Positions 50,819 to 62,883 of a stretch of DNA of 64,000 nt are shown one piece after another. Each line of letters opens with the position of its first letter. Within the stretch, counting starts at the first letter, position 1. This stretch comes from an uncultured SAR86 cluster bacterium. Lineage in GTDB: Bacteria; Pseudomonadota; Gammaproteobacteria; Magnimaribacterales; D2472. A model generated the notes under the pieces. The model made no database searches and had not been told where the DNA came from. It worked only from the letters and a program-made list of their open reading frames with translations. The stretch spans positions 53,532 through 117,531 of the forward strand of contig CACPCZ010000003.1 of the NCBI GenBank assembly GCA_902632555.1. The letters run 5' to 3'. The position numbers were made by a program, and so were the translations under genes.

Positions 50819-53326
50819 TCATACAACCAATTTGAGTTCCTTTATAAGCTTCTGAATTTTAGTATTTGATATGATCTTATTTTGCATGGTTACTATTTCA
50901 AAAGTATCCTCAACTCTTTCTCCGAGTGTGTTTATTCTTGCGCAAAATATTGAAATTTCATTTTCATAAAATACCTTTGCTATTTTTGCCAAGAGCCCAA
51001 CACTATCCGAAGTTTCTATAGTAATCATGTTTCTTTGCTTCTGATGATTAATTAAATGAGATATCTCAACAATCTTTTTAAAACTTTGGTTTTTTTGATT
51101 TTTTGCCTCAGGTAATTCTGAAATATTCTTAAAATTCTTAAAGTTCTTTTTAATTCTTTCAGAAAGTTCAATTAATTCAGATTTATTCAATTGCCTATCA
51201 TGATGACTATATTTTGTAATAAATGTATTTGCTGCGACTAAGTTATCATTTGATGAAAAAATATTTGCGTCTATTACATTTAAACCTGAATGCTCTAGAA
51301 CCTTAGTAAGTTTATGAAAAAGTCCATCTGAATTATTAACTTTTATAAATATTTCAATAAGTTCATCAAATTTTCTTCTACAACCTATGATAAGTTCATC
51401 TTCTTTGCTTTTGGTCAGCAATTCTATCTGCCAAGTCAATATCTCAGTACTATTCTTAGTAAAATAATACTCATCGAATGAATTCAAATGCTTTTTTAAA
51501 GTTGCATTTTTATTTTTATATTTATTAGATAGATGTAAAATTTTGTTTTTTCTTTCACTGGCAATTTCAGAAAACGCCTTTTCGGGCTCTTTATTTAACT
51601 TAGATCTTGTAAGAATGTATAAATCTCTTAAAAGCTGATGTTTCCAGCCGTTCCACAATTTGGGATTAGTTGACTTTATGTCATTTATTGTCAATAGATA
51701 AAGGTAGTCTAGTCTCTCATTAATTTTCACTTCATTTGCAAAATCTTCAATGGTTTTCGCATCTGATATATCTTTTTTTTGTGATACCGAGGACATGATT
51801 AAATGTTTTTTTACAAGCCATGAAATTAGGCTGGCATCTGTGTCAGACATACCCAATCTTTTAGCAAATTTATAGCTTGTTTTTGCACCAATTTTAGAAT
51901 GATCACCTTTTTTTCCTTTACCAAGATCATGAAATAGGCCAGCAATATAAAGAATTTCAATTTTAGGTAACTTATTGATTAATTCATTTTCAAGCTTATA
52001 TTCTTTCTGCACAAGAATTTTCATTTCCCTCATACTTTTAACAACTTTAAAAGTATGCTCATCAACTGTATAAACATGAAAAAGATCAAATTGCATTTGA
52101 CCAATGACATCTTCAAATTCCGGTATATATTTTTGGAGAATTCCTGTCTTTTTTAGGATATTAAGTATTGAGGAAAGATTATGTTTAGAGCGTAAAATCT
52201 CTAGAAATTGATTTGCATATTTTTTATTTTTTCTAAAATTATCATCTATAAGATTTATATTCTTTTTAAGGAATGCCATTGTTTTTGTATCTAAACCATT
52301 TATTGATTTATTTGACCCCATCTCAAGAAACAATTTGAAGATAAGCGATTTACTGAGTTTATGTCTTTTATCAAGGCCTATCTTATTTTTTAAAAAATAA
52401 ATATCTTTGTTTTGTGGTTTTATTTTTAAATTTTCTTCTTCAAAAGTTTCAAATACTAAATTATTAAAATAAGACAAAGATGATGCCATTTCATAAAAAC
52501 TTTTCATCATTTCCTCAACAGCTTTATTTGAATTATTTAATTTAAGTTTTGCTAATTTTGATATGTCTAGTTGTGATTCAAAGTTTAATCTATTTCCCTT
52601 ATTAATAATGTTTAAAGCGAATCTCAGAGTTTTGATGAAGTCATAACTTTTTGAAGCTAATTTAAATTCATCTCTAAATATTGGAGAGTCTTTGATGGAT
52701 TTTATATCTGATAAATTGTAGCAATGTTGAAGTATCCACAAAGCAGTTTGAAAGTCTCTAAGTGTGCCTGGTGATTCTTTTAAATTTGGCTCTAGATTGA
52801 ATGATGTTGAATGATATTCCCTATGTCTAATAATCTGTTCATTCTTTTTAGCTTTGTAAAATTTTTCTTTTGACCAAAGTGACGAAAGAGTTTTTGAAAT
52901 TTCGTCATCAATTTTCCTCTCAGATACGAGGGGTCTTCTAGTTAAGTATGATGTATATTCCTTTAAATCTGCCTTTGCAATTTTTCTTAAATCTTTAATT
53001 GACCTAACTGAATGGCCAACATCGAAGCCCATATCCCATAGGCCGCTAATGAATATTTCTAGGTTCTCAAAATTTTGTACTCTTGATTTTTCTACAATAG
53101 AAATATCAATATCTGATGAAGGAAATATTTCTTTTCTGCCAAAACCACCATTTGCATATATACAGAAATTACTTTCAAGGCCAAGATCTAAAAATGACTT
53201 CTTAATATCTTTTTCAATAGCCTCTGAATTTTTTTTTAAATAAAAATTAATTTTTTCGGGATTTTGATAAATTTCGGCGAAGTTCTTTACAAAGTTTTGT
53301 TTTATCCTCTCAGAACTTTCTAACAT
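50819..53326 (-). CDS. glnD: [protein-PII] uridylyltransferase / bifunctional GlnD
   Basis: ANGGFGRKEIFPSSDIDISI nucleotidyltransferase motif, FHDLGKGKKGDHS HD motif, C-terminal ACT domains; start set at ATG 53326. Confidence 0.95.
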   Translation of the reverse strand: MLESSERIKQNFVKNFAEIYQNPEKINFYLKKNSEAIEKDIKKSFLDLGLESNFCIYANGGFGRKEIFPSSDIDISIVEKSRVQNFENLEIFISGLWDMGFDVGHSVRSIKDLRKIAKADLKEYTSYLTRRPLVSERKIDDEISKTLSSLWSKEKFYKAKKNEQIIRHREYHSTSFNLEPNLKESPGTLRDFQTALWILQHCYNLSDIKSIKDSPIFRDEFKLASKSYDFIKTLRFALNIINKGNRLNFESQLDISKLAKLKLNNSNKAVEEMMKSFYEMASSLSYFNNLVFETFEEENLKIKPQNKDIYFLKNKIGLDKRHKLSKSLIFKLFLEMGSNKSINGLDTKTMAFLKKNINLIDDNFRKNKKYANQFLEILRSKHNLSSILNILKKTGILQKYIPEFEDVIGQMQFDLFHVYTVDEHTFKVVKSMREMKILVQKEYKLENELINKLPKIEILYIAGLFHDLGKGKKGDHSKIGAKTSYKFAKRLGMSDTDASLISWLVKKHLIMSSVSQKKDISDAKTIEDFANEVKINERLDYLYLLTINDIKSTNPKLWNGWKHQLLRDLYILTRSKLNKEPEKAFSEIASERKNKILHLSNKYKNKNATLKKHLNSFDEYYFTKNSTEILTWQIELLTKSKEDELIIGCRRKFDELIEIFIKVNNSDGLFHKLTKVLEHSGLNVIDANIFSSNDNLVAANTFITKYSHHDRQLNKSELIELSERIKKNFKNFKNISELPEAKNQKNQSFKKIVEISHLINHQKQRNMITIETSDSVGLLAKIAKVFYENEISIFCARINTLGERVEDTFEIVTMQNKIISNTKIQKLIKELKLVV

Positions 53327-54093
53327 TAAATTTCTTCTTTTCTCCTTGTAAGAATTTCCGCACCATTTTTTTGAACAGCAATTGTGTGCTCCCATTGTGC
53401 AGAGTTTCTTCCATCTTGTGTTTCAACAGTCCATCCATCTTTCAAAGTTTTACAATATTTTGTTCCCTGATTAATCATGGGCTCGATCGTGAAGCACATT
53501 CCTTCTTGAATCTTTATACCTTGGCCTTCTTTTCCATAGTGCAGAATTTGTGGCTCCTCATGATAAACACTTCCAATTCCATGACCACAATATTCTTCAA
53601 CAACGCTGTAGTAATTTTTTTCAGCGTGTTGCTGTATAGCGTGACCAATATCTCCAAGATATGCCCCAGGTTTTACAGCTTCAATTCCTTTATAAAGACA
53701 TTCCTGAGTAACTTTTACCAATCTTTCATTATGAGGCGCACATTTTCCAACTAGAAACATCTTTGAAGTATCACCATGCCAACCATCTTTAATTACTGTT
53801 ACATCAATGTTTAAGATATCACCTGCTTTGAGGATTTTATTTTTATCAGGAATTCCATGGCATATAACTTGATTAATACTGGAACAAATTGTTTTTTCGT
53901 AACCCTTATAACCAACATTAGCAGGTATTGCATTTTGAACATTTACTATATGATTAAAACAAATTTCGTCTAATTCTCCAGTGGAAACTCCAGGAACAAC
54001 ATAAGGCACAATCATTTCTAAAACTTCTGCTGCCAGACCACCAGCAACTCTCATTTTTTCTATATCTGCGTTATTTTTTAAAGATATTTTCAT
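53326..54093 (-). CDS. map: type I methionine aminopeptidase
   Basis: SSINQVICHGIPD, INIDVTVIKDGWHGDTSKMF, YCGHGIGSVYHEEPQ. Confidence 0.97.
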   Translation of the reverse strand: MKISLKNNADIEKMRVAGGLAAEVLEMIVPYVVPGVSTGELDEICFNHIVNVQNAIPANVGYKGYEKTICSSINQVICHGIPDKNKILKAGDILNIDVTVIKDGWHGDTSKMFLVGKCAPHNERLVKVTQECLYKGIEAVKPGAYLGDIGHAIQQHAEKNYYSVVEEYCGHGIGSVYHEEPQILHYGKEGQGIKIQEGMCFTIEPMINQGTKYCKTLKDGWTVETQDGRNSAQWEHTIAVQKNGAEILTRRKEEI

Positions 54094-54246
54094 TTTTTTT
54101 CAATTACATCTAGACATAACATGACTTAATCTATAAAGTACAATTTTAATGTCAGCATGTTATTTTAGCTCATTAAATACTAAAAATTCTTTTTATAGTT
54201 TACTCAAAATTTACTTTCGATTTTCTTCTTTTATGGTGACTCTATA

Positions 54247-55368
54247 GTGTCTTTTCCATCTATATTAGCATTCGAGGACGGTAGTGTATTCCATGGCATT
54301 GGTTATGGTAAAGAAAAATATGATGTTGGTGAAATTGTTTTCAATACATCAATGTCAGGTTATCAAGAGATAATTACAGATCCATCATATAAAAAACAAA
54401 TCATTACATTTACTCATCCTCATATTGGAAATACAGGAACCAATCCTGAAGACAATGAGTCTAATATGGTTCATGCATCAGGCGTTGTTGTTAAGAACTT
54501 TTGTGAGAAACCAAGCAACTGGAGATCCACTAAGACTTTAGAAGAATTTCTGCTTGAAAATGATGTTATGGCTATTTCAAATGTTGACACAAGACAAATT
54601 ACATCAATTTTAAGGGAAAAGGGTGCTCAAAATTGTTGCATTGGATCACTCTCTAAAATTACAGTAGAGGATGCTTTAAACAAAGCTAAGGAATTTTCTG
54701 GACTTGAAGGTTTAGACTTAGCAAAAGTTGTCTCAACTGAAGAAAATTTCATTTGGGATGAGGGCGTTTGGCCAAATCATCCTCAATCAAAAATTGACTA
54801 TCCTGTAGTAGCATTGGATTTTGGAATTAAAAAAAATATTCTAAGACTATTGTCAGACAGTGTTGGAAAAGTTCATGTTGTAAATGCAAAAACATCATAT
54901 GATGAAATTATTCGGCTTAATCCAAAAGGCCTTTTCTTATCAAATGGCCCTGGAGATCCGGAGCCATGCGATTATGCAATAGAAAATATAAAAAAATTCC
55001 TTGAAAATAAAATACCAATTTTTGGAATTTGTTTAGGACATCAATTACTAGCCTTAGCTGCAGGAGCAAAAACTTTTAAGATGAAGTTTGGTCATCATGG
55101 AGCAAATCATCCCGTTCAAGATACTCAAACAAGCGAAGTATTTATAACTAGCCAAAATCATGGATTTGCAGTTGATATGGATACACTTCCAAAAAATGTA
55201 AAAATTACACATAAATCACTTTTTGATAAATCACTTCAAGGAATTGAGCTAACAGACAGACCAGCTTTCAGTTTTCAAGGCCACCCTGAAGCAAGTCCCG
55301 GCCCTAGAGAAATTCAAATTTTGTTCAAAAAATTTCAAGCGATGATAGAAGATTATGCCAAGACGTAA
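54247..55368 (+). CDS. carA: carbamoyl-phosphate synthase small subunit
   Basis: [50 protein letters not shown] start. Confidence 0.98.
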   Translation: MSFPSILAFEDGSVFHGIGYGKEKYDVGEIVFNTSMSGYQEIITDPSYKKQIITFTHPHIGNTGTNPEDNESNMVHASGVVVKNFCEKPSNWRSTKTLEEFLLENDVMAISNVDTRQITSILREKGAQNCCIGSLSKITVEDALNKAKEFSGLEGLDLAKVVSTEENFIWDEGVWPNHPQSKIDYPVVALDFGIKKNILRLLSDSVGKVHVVNAKTSYDEIIRLNPKGLFLSNGPGDPEPCDYAIENIKKFLENKIPIFGICLGHQLLALAAGAKTFKMKFGHHGANHPVQDTQTSEVFITSQNHGFAVDMDTLPKNVKITHKSLFDKSLQGIELTDRPAFSFQGHPEASPGPREIQILFKKFQAMIEDYAKT

Positions 55369-58300
55369 AGATATTTCATCTATATTAATTATTGGAGCCG
55401 GACCTATTATTATTGGTCAAGCATGTGAGTTTGACTATTCAGGTGCTCAAGCATGCAAGGCTCTCAAGGATGAGGGATTTAGAGTTATCTTGGTCAACTC
55501 AAATCCTGCAACAATCATGACAGATCCTCTGCTTGCTGATGCAACTTACATAGAGCCAATTCATTGGGAGTCTGTCGCTAAAATTATTGAAAAAGAAAAA
55601 CCTGATGCAATTTTACCGACTATGGGAGGACAAACTGCACTAAATACTGCCTTGACATTGGATAAGAAAGGCATTCTAAAAAAGAATAATGTTTTTTTAA
55701 TTGGAGCAAACAGGGAAGCCATCGATAAGGCTGAAGATAGACAATTATTCGATGAAACAATGCAGAAGATTAATCTTGAAACTCCTGCTTCGGGAATAGC
55801 TCATTCAATGGAAGATGCAATTAACGTTCAAAAGGAAATAGGATTTCCTTGTATTATTAGGCCCTCATTTACTATGGGTGGAACAGGCGGTGGTATTGCA
55901 TACAATATTGCTGAATTTCGAACTATTTGTGAAAAAGGATTGGAACTATCTCCAACAAATGAATTATTAATAGATGAGTCTCTGATTGGCTGGAAAGAAT
56001 ACGAAATGGAAGTAGTAAGAGATTGCGAAGATAATTGCATAATTATTTGCTCAATAGAAAACTTTGATCCAATGGGCATTCATACTGGAGATTCAATAAC
56101 AATTGCTCCCGCTCAAACACTTACTGATAAAGAATTCCAAATAATGAGAGATGCATCATTTAAGATTCTCAGAGAAATTGGCGTTGATACCGGTGGATCT
56201 AATGTTCAATTCGCTGTAAATCCTGAAAATGGAAAAATGGTTGTCATTGAAATGAATCCGAGAGTCAGCAGATCATCAGCATTAGCATCAAAAGCAACTG
56301 GTTTTCCTATTGCAAAAGTTGCAGCTTTGTTGTCAGTAGGCTACACATTAGATGAACTTAAAAATGATATCACAGGAGGTCTTACTCCAGCGTCATTTGA
56401 ACCAAGTATTGATTATATTGTCACAAAAATACCGAAATTTGCATTTGAAAAATTTCCACAAGCTAGTCCAAAATTAACAACTCAGATGAAATCAGTTGGT
56501 GAGGTAATGTCAATTGGTTCAAATTTCCAAGAATCACTCCAAAAGGCTCTATGTAGCATGGAGGAAGGTCTGGACGGACTTAACTCAATGCAGATAGAGA
56601 ATACTGCAATTTCTGAAGAAACATATGTAAATGAAATGACTATACCTGGTCCAAAGAGAATTTTTTATGTAGCTGATGCAATGAGGGTGGGTTGGAGCAT
56701 TGAGAAAATTCATAATCTTACTAGAATCGATTATTGGTTTTTAGATCAACTACATGAACTGATTAAAATTGAAGAAAAATTAAGCGCACAATCAATTAAT
56801 GAACTTGACCTCAAAAGCTTAAAAAATTATAAAATTAAAGGATTCTCTGATAGCAGAATTGCATCACTACTTAATTCTTCTGAGGAAGAAATTAGATCTT
56901 TAAGAATAAATAACAATATTAAACCGGCTTATAGAAGAGTTGATACATGTGCTGCTGAATTTGCTACTTCAACTTGTTATATGTATTCAACCTATGATGA
57001 TGAATGTGAGGCTGAACCATCTGATAAAGAAAAAATTCTTGTATTGGGTAGTGGTCCTAATAGGATTGGGCAAGGAATCGAATTTGACTATTGTTGCGTT
57101 CACGCTTCTTTAGCTATGCAAGAAGAAGGATATGAATCAATCATGGTTAACTGTAATCCTGAAACTGTATCTACTGATTATGATGTCTCAAATAGATTAT
57201 ATTTTGAACCAATTACTGCTGAAAGAATTTTAGATATTATTGAAATTGAAAAACCATTTGGTGTTGTAATTCAATTTGGTGGTCAAACTCCACTCAAGCT
57301 AGCAGATATCTTATTTGAGAAAGGTGTAAATATTTTAGGCACTAATGTAGATGCAATCGACAGATCAGAGGATCGTGAGAGATTTCAAGAATTGGTAAAT
57401 AAACTTCAATTAAAACAACCATCTAATTCAACTGCAAAGAATGTAAGCGATGCAATGGAAAAAGCCAAAGAAATTGGTTTTCCAATTGTTGTAAGGCCCT
57501 CATATGTTCTTGGAGGAAGAGCAATGCAGCTTGTGAATAACTTGAAAGAGTTAGATAAATATCTTACCGAGGCAGTTGAGGTTTCTAATAGCAAACCCAT
57601 ATTACTTGATAGTTACTTGACTGATGCTATTGAGGTAGATGTTGACGTAGTATCTGATGGTAACGAAATTCAAATCGGTGGAATTCTGCAACATATTGAA
57701 CAGGCCGGCATTCACTCAGGTGATTCAGCATGCTCTTTGCCCCCATACAGCCTGTCAATGGATATTCAATCTGTTATGACCGATCAAGCTATAAATATTG
57801 CTAAAGAATTAAATGTAATTGGGTTGATGAATATTCAATTTGCGGTTAAAGATAATGAAGTTTTTATTATTGAGGTAAATCCTCGCGCATCTCGAACAGT
57901 TCCCTTTATATCAAAAGCAATTGGTAATTCACTGGCTAAAGTTGCTTCAAAAGCAATGATTGGAAAAAGTTTAAGTGAGCAAAATTTTTCTTCGAAATTA
58001 CCCAATAATTTATTTTTTGTAAAAGAGGCTGTAATGCCATTTGATAAATTTCCACATGTTGATCCAATACTTGGTCCTGAAATGAAGTCAACTGGCGAGG
58101 TCATGGGTATAGGTCCAAATTTTGGTGAAGCATATGCAAAAGCGCAAAAAGGAGCAAATAAAATTCTCAGACGCGATGGCAAAGTTTTCATAAGTGTTAA
58201 AAAAACTGATAAAAAATACCTTAATGATTTTGTACCGGCAATTATTGAAGCAGGTTTTGAGGTAGTCGCTACTTCTGGAACTGCAAAATATATTGAGGAC

Positions 58301-58567
58301 TTAGGATATAAAGTTAAAAAAGTTAATAAAGTTATGGAAGGCAGGCCCCATATCGTAGATAGTTTATTAAATAATGAAATAGATCTAGTAATTAATACAA
58401 CTGAGGGATCTCAGTCTATTATAGATTCTGCTTCAATTAGACAAAGTGCACTCAGGAATAAAATCTTTTGTACCACTACAATGTTTGGTGCTTTTGCAAT
58501 CATTGACGCTTTAAAAGGAACTGAAGACAAGTGGACATATACAACACTTCAAGAATTAAATAATTAA
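55355..58567 (+). CDS. carB: carbamoyl-phosphate synthase large subunit
   Basis: Duplicated ATP-grasp halves, [24 protein letters not shown]; overlaps carA by 14 nt. Confidence 0.98.
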   Translation: MPRRKDISSILIIGAGPIIIGQACEFDYSGAQACKALKDEGFRVILVNSNPATIMTDPLLADATYIEPIHWESVAKIIEKEKPDAILPTMGGQTALNTALTLDKKGILKKNNVFLIGANREAIDKAEDRQLFDETMQKINLETPASGIAHSMEDAINVQKEIGFPCIIRPSFTMGGTGGGIAYNIAEFRTICEKGLELSPTNELLIDESLIGWKEYEMEVVRDCEDNCIIICSIENFDPMGIHTGDSITIAPAQTLTDKEFQIMRDASFKILREIGVDTGGSNVQFAVNPENGKMVVIEMNPRVSRSSALASKATGFPIAKVAALLSVGYTLDELKNDITGGLTPASFEPSIDYIVTKIPKFAFEKFPQASPKLTTQMKSVGEVMSIGSNFQESLQKALCSMEEGLDGLNSMQIENTAISEETYVNEMTIPGPKRIFYVADAMRVGWSIEKIHNLTRIDYWFLDQLHELIKIEEKLSAQSINELDLKSLKNYKIKGFSDSRIASLLNSSEEEIRSLRINNNIKPAYRRVDTCAAEFATSTCYMYSTYDDECEAEPSDKEKILVLGSGPNRIGQGIEFDYCCVHASLAMQEEGYESIMVNCNPETVSTDYDVSNRLYFEPITAERILDIIEIEKPFGVVIQFGGQTPLKLADILFEKGVNILGTNVDAIDRSEDRERFQELVNKLQLKQPSNSTAKNVSDAMEKAKEIGFPIVVRPSYVLGGRAMQLVNNLKELDKYLTEAVEVSNSKPILLDSYLTDAIEVDVDVVSDGNEIQIGGILQHIEQAGIHSGDSACSLPPYSLSMDIQSVMTDQAINIAKELNVIGLMNIQFAVKDNEVFIIEVNPRASRTVPFISKAIGNSLAKVASKAMIGKSLSEQNFSSKLPNNLFFVKEAVMPFDKFPHVDPILGPEMKSTGEVMGIGPNFGEAYAKAQKGANKILRRDGKVFISVKKTDKKYLNDFVPAIIEAGFEVVATSGTAKYIEDLGYKVKKVNKVMEGRPHIVDSLLNNEIDLVINTTEGSQSIIDSASIRQSALRNKIFCTTTMFGAFAIIDALKGTEDKWTYTTLQELNN

Positions 58568-58576
58568 TTATATAGT

Positions 58577-58585
58577 TGTTATAAT
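58577..58585 (+). promoter_or_regulatory. extended -10 promoter TGTTATAAT of greA, 6 nt before ATG
   Basis: TGTTATAAT (58577-58585), TCTAAA, ATG 58592; no Shine-Dalgarno. Confidence 0.55.
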
Positions 58586-58591
58586 TCTAAA

Positions 58592-59068
58592 ATGAGTAGA
58601 ATTCCACTTACAAAAGATGGAGAGGTTTCATTAAAGGAAAAACTTTCTCACTTAAAATTTGTTGAAAGACCTCAAATATCTCAGGCTATTGCAGAAGCAA
58701 GGGCCCACGGTGACTTAAAAGAGAATGCTGAATATCATGCGGCAAAAGAGCTTCAAGGTTTAGTTGAAGCAAAAATTAGTGAAATAGAAAATGCTTTAGC
58801 AAATGCTCAAGTAATTGATGTTAAGGATATTCCTGAAACTGGAAGAGTTGTATTTGGATCTACAGTCAAAGTTTATGATGTAGACAAAGATAAAGAGATT
58901 AAATATAAAATTGTTGGAAATTTAGAGTCTGACCCTGAAAAAGGTGAGATTTCAATTGATACTCCAATTGCAAAAAGTATGGTTGGAAAATATGTTGATG
59001 ATGAGATTGATATTCAAACTCCTTCAGGAAATCTGAAATATGAAATATTAGAAGTTAAGCACATCTAA
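58592..59068 (+). CDS. greA: transcription elongation factor GreA
   Basis: [31 protein letters not shown]. Confidence 0.98.
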   Translation: MSRIPLTKDGEVSLKEKLSHLKFVERPQISQAIAEARAHGDLKENAEYHAAKELQGLVEAKISEIENALANAQVIDVKDIPETGRVVFGSTVKVYDVDKDKEIKYKIVGNLESDPEKGEISIDTPIAKSMVGKYVDDEIDIQTPSGNLKYEILEVKHI

Positions 59069-59071
59069 AAA

Positions 59072-59638
59072 ATGCATGCAGATAGTTGGGCGTTAAAAGC
59101 AAAGAAACTTGGTTACCGCTCTCGAGCTGTATTTAAATTAGAAGAAATCTTAAATAAGCTGAATAGAAAAAAATCTTTTAAAAATGTATTGGACCTTGGG
59201 TCTGCACCAGGTGGATGGTCACAGTATATTTCAGTAAATTTTCCAGATTCAAATATCATAGCTATTGATATATTAGATATGAAGCCCATTGAAAAAGTTA
59301 CATTTATTAAGGATAGCGTTGAAAATATTGAAAACATAGATGCAGTTAAGACTAATAAAGGTAGATTTGATCTTGTAATTTCAGATATAGCCCCAAACTT
59401 GACTGGTATTAGAACAGTTGATGATGAAAATATTCTTGAACTAAACTTACTTTCAGTGAACATAGCTGAAAAATATTTGAAAGATCAAAATGCTACAGTT
59501 GTAATCAAAACTTTTCAAAACAATAATTTAAAAAGTTTAAGAAAACATATGGAATTATTTTTTAAGATAGTTCAAACTTATAAACCTGCAGCATCAAAGA
59601 ATAAATCAGCTGAAACTTATCTATACGGAGCAAGATAG
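59072..59638 (+). CDS. rlmE: 23S rRNA (uridine2552-2'-O)-methyltransferase RlmE/FtsJ
   Basis: YRSRAVFKLEEI, LDLGSAPGGWSQY, DLVISDIAPNLTGI. Confidence 0.96.
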   Translation: MHADSWALKAKKLGYRSRAVFKLEEILNKLNRKKSFKNVLDLGSAPGGWSQYISVNFPDSNIIAIDILDMKPIEKVTFIKDSVENIENIDAVKTNKGRFDLVISDIAPNLTGIRTVDDENILELNLLSVNIAEKYLKDQNATVVIKTFQNNNLKSLRKHMELFFKIVQTYKPAASKNKSAETYLYGAR

Positions 59639-59641
59639 AAT

Positions 59642-61549
59642 ATGAATAGTGTTATGAGAAATTTAGTTGTCTGGGTAGTTCTTGGTTCTTTAATGGTTTA
59701 CGTTTTTAATAATATTGAAAACTCAACTGCAAGAGAACAAATAAGCTATAGCCAATTTAAACAAGAAGTCTTATCTGACAGAATTGCGAAGGTAGTTTAT
59801 AAAGGTGATCAGATGACAATCATCGGTGATAGACTTGATGGATCTAAGTTTGAGACAACTCATCCAATCTTTAAAAAAGACGAAGCTGTAGACAATGCCA
59901 TTGAAGAAAATGGTGTTATTGCTGTGTATGAAAAAGTTGAGCAACCATCATTGTTCTCTCAGTTGTTAGTTGGTGCTTTTCCAATAATTTTACTATTGGC
60001 TATATTCTTTTTCTTCATGAGACAGATGCAAGGTGGCATGTCAGGAAAAGGTGGACCAATGTCTTTTGGAAGAAGCAAGGCAAAACTTATGGAAGGTGGA
60101 AAAGTCAAAACAACTTTTAAGGATGTCGCTGGTTGTGAAGAAGCAAAACAAGATGTGCAAGAATTAGTAGATTTTTTAAAAGATCCGACTAAATTTCAAA
60201 AACTAGGAGGAAAAATCCCAAGGGGTGTCCTAATGGTTGGTCCTCCTGGTACTGGTAAGACCCTTATAGCAAGAGCCGTTGCCGGTGAAGCAAAAGTACC
60301 ATTCTTCACTATATCAGGCTCGGATTTCGTTGAGATGTTTGTCGGTGTTGGAGCATCAAGAGTTAGAGATATGTTTGATCAAGCAAAAAAACAGTCTCCA
60401 TGTATAGTTTTTATAGATGAAATTGATGCCGTTGGAAGGCATAGGGGCGCTGGTCTTGGTGGAGGACATGACGAAAGAGAGCAAACACTTAATCAGTTAT
60501 TAGTTGAAATGGATGGTTTTGAAGGAAACGATGGTGTAATTGTTATTGCAGCTACTAACAGACCTGATGTGCTAGATCCTGCTCTTTTGAGACCAGGCAG
60601 ATTTGATAGACAGGTTGTTGTTGACCTTCCGGATATAAGAGGTAGAGAAGCAATTTTAAAAGTACATATGAGAAAAGTACCATTGGATGCAGATGTAGAT
60701 CCTTTAGTAATAGCCAGAGGAACGCCTGGTTTTTCTGGTGCTGATCTTGCTAATTTAATTAATGAGGCCGCGCTTTTTGCTGCAAGATACTCTGATAAAA
60801 AGATTGATCAGTCTCATTTAGACTTAGCAAAGGACAAAATTATGATGGGAGCAGAGAGAAAATCAATGATTCTAAGTGAAGAGCAAAAAAGAATTACTGC
60901 TTATCACGAAGCAGGTCACGCAATTGTTGGCAGACTCTCGCCAAAACATGATCCTGTTTATAAAGTAACAATAATCCCAAGAGGCAGAGCGCTTGGTGTA
61001 ACGATGTTTCTTCCTGAAGAAGACACGTATATGCAAAGCAAAGAATATCTTGAGGGTAGAATTGCAGCTTTATTTGGAGGTAGAATTGCTGAAAATATTA
61101 TCAATGGAGATAAAGGTATAACTACTGGCGCTTCAAATGATATTGAAGTTGCAACAAACATTGCGACAAACATGGTTACTAAGTGGGGACTTTCAAAAGC
61201 TGTTGGTCCTCTAAAGTATGGTGAGGATGAAGGTAGCCCGTTTTTAGGGAGATCTGCAACCGCACCAGCGCAAAATATTAGCGGCGAAACAGCTAAACTC
61301 ATTGATAAAGAAGTCAAATCAATAATTGATACGTGCTATTCAAAAGCTGAGAATATACTTAAGGAGAACTTAGATAAGCTTAATGTCATGGCAGATGCTT
61401 TATTAAAGTATGAGACCATAGATGCTGATCAAATTGATGACATTATGGCTGGAGCATCTCCAAGAGAGCCAAAGGGGTGGTCAGATGATACTCCTAAAGG
61501 AAAATCATCTAAAAAAACATCAATAAAAGGTGCTGCAGAGGAGTTATAA
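59642..61549 (+). CDS. ftsH: ATP-dependent zinc metalloprotease FtsH
   Basis: [47 protein letters not shown] zinc site. Confidence 0.99.
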   Translation: MNSVMRNLVVWVVLGSLMVYVFNNIENSTAREQISYSQFKQEVLSDRIAKVVYKGDQMTIIGDRLDGSKFETTHPIFKKDEAVDNAIEENGVIAVYEKVEQPSLFSQLLVGAFPIILLLAIFFFFMRQMQGGMSGKGGPMSFGRSKAKLMEGGKVKTTFKDVAGCEEAKQDVQELVDFLKDPTKFQKLGGKIPRGVLMVGPPGTGKTLIARAVAGEAKVPFFTISGSDFVEMFVGVGASRVRDMFDQAKKQSPCIVFIDEIDAVGRHRGAGLGGGHDEREQTLNQLLVEMDGFEGNDGVIVIAATNRPDVLDPALLRPGRFDRQVVVDLPDIRGREAILKVHMRKVPLDADVDPLVIARGTPGFSGADLANLINEAALFAARYSDKKIDQSHLDLAKDKIMMGAERKSMILSEEQKRITAYHEAGHAIVGRLSPKHDPVYKVTIIPRGRALGVTMFLPEEDTYMQSKEYLEGRIAALFGGRIAENIINGDKGITTGASNDIEVATNIATNMVTKWGLSKAVGPLKYGEDEGSPFLGRSATAPAQNISGETAKLIDKEVKSIIDTCYSKAENILKENLDKLNVMADALLKYETIDADQIDDIMAGASPREPKGWSDDTPKGKSSKKTSIKGAAEEL

Positions 61550-61558
61550 TTCTCTTCG

Positions 61559-62881
61559 ATGAGTCTTAAATTTGGCACCGACGGTATAAGGGGACCCGTC
61601 GAAACTGTTGTAACACCCGAAGCTTGCCTGAAGATCGGTCATGCCACTGGATTGGTAATGAAAGAGTTAGGTTGGAATACTGTTGTGATAGGCAAAGATA
61701 CAAGAGTTTCTGGCTATATGCTTGAAGCAGCACTTCAAGCTGGTTTCATTGCTTCCGGAGTAAACGTAAGGCTTTTAGGACCCCTTCCTACACCTGGAGT
61801 AGCATATTTAACCAAAACACTAAGAAATAAATTCGGTTTAGTAATAAGTGCTTCACATAATGACTTTCTTGATAATGGTATAAAAATTTTTAATGAAGAT
61901 GGTGAAAAAATCTCGAGGGACATAGAAAAAAGAATTGAGAAATATCTCTCTAGTGACCTATCATCTGTTGAAACTTCATCTATTGGTAAAGCATTTAGGT
62001 TTGATGAATCAGGCCCAAGATATATTGAATTTTGTAAATCAACAGTACCACCAGAAATAAATTTTTCCTCACTGCGAATAGTATTAGATTGTGCAAATGG
62101 AGCTTGTTATAAAGTTAGCCCAGAAATATTTGAGGAACTAGGAGCTGAGGTAATAACAATTGGAACAGAACCTGATGGATATAATATAAATCAAGATTGT
62201 GGATCAACCCATCCAAATATTATTAAAGAAGCTGTAATAAATCATCGGGCTGATTTCGGAGTATCTCTTGATGGTGATGGTGATAGAGTTATTCTTGTTG
62301 ATGAAAATGGAAATATTCTTGATGGTGATGATCTTCTATACATTCTGGCTTTTGCAAATCCTAATAGAACTGGCGCATGGTCTGGAGTCGTGGGAACGAA
62401 GATGAGTAATCTTGGACTTGAAGATGGTATTAAAAAATTGGGTTATAAATTTATTAGAGCTGACGTTGGAGATAAATATGTTAGCGATATGCTTACAAAA
62501 AAAGGCTGGATGTTAGGTGGTGAAACATCTGGACACATAATATGTAAAGATCTTGTTAGCACTGGTGATGGTACTATTGCTGCTCTCAAAGTAATCTCCT
62601 CATTAATGCTCTTAGAAAAAAAACCTAGTGAAGTATTGGCGAACTATACAAAGATTCCTCAGGTAAATATTGGTGTACCTGTTAGAAATAAAGATATTAT
62701 CAATGATAAGGATTTACAATCCTTCATTAAGAAGATTGAATCTGATCTTACCGTAGGACGAGTTTTGGTAAGACCTTCTGGCACTGAACCAAAAATAAGA
62801 ATAATGATTGAAGCAACCCAGCAAGATGTTGCAGAAAAATTTGCAAAAGATATTGAATCTTTAATTCTTCAAAAAACATAA
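61559..62881 (+). CDS. glmM: phosphoglucosamine mutase
   Basis: KFGTDGIRGPV, GLVISASHNDFLDNGIKIF, DGDGDRVILVDENG. Confidence 0.98.
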   Translation: MSLKFGTDGIRGPVETVVTPEACLKIGHATGLVMKELGWNTVVIGKDTRVSGYMLEAALQAGFIASGVNVRLLGPLPTPGVAYLTKTLRNKFGLVISASHNDFLDNGIKIFNEDGEKISRDIEKRIEKYLSSDLSSVETSSIGKAFRFDESGPRYIEFCKSTVPPEINFSSLRIVLDCANGACYKVSPEIFEELGAEVITIGTEPDGYNINQDCGSTHPNIIKEAVINHRADFGVSLDGDGDRVILVDENGNILDGDDLLYILAFANPNRTGAWSGVVGTKMSNLGLEDGIKKLGYKFIRADVGDKYVSDMLTKKGWMLGGETSGHIICKDLVSTGDGTIAALKVISSLMLLEKKPSEVLANYTKIPQVNIGVPVRNKDIINDKDLQSFIKKIESDLTVGRVLVRPSGTEPKIRIMIEATQQDVAEKFAKDIESLILQKT

Positions 62882-62883
62882 AT

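Noticed and set aside
54094-54246. Possible ArgR box or pyrimidine attenuator upstream of carA
   Set aside because: AATACTAAAAATTCTTT only weakly resembles an ARG box half-site pair in a very AT-rich region; no leader-peptide/terminator arrangement seen.
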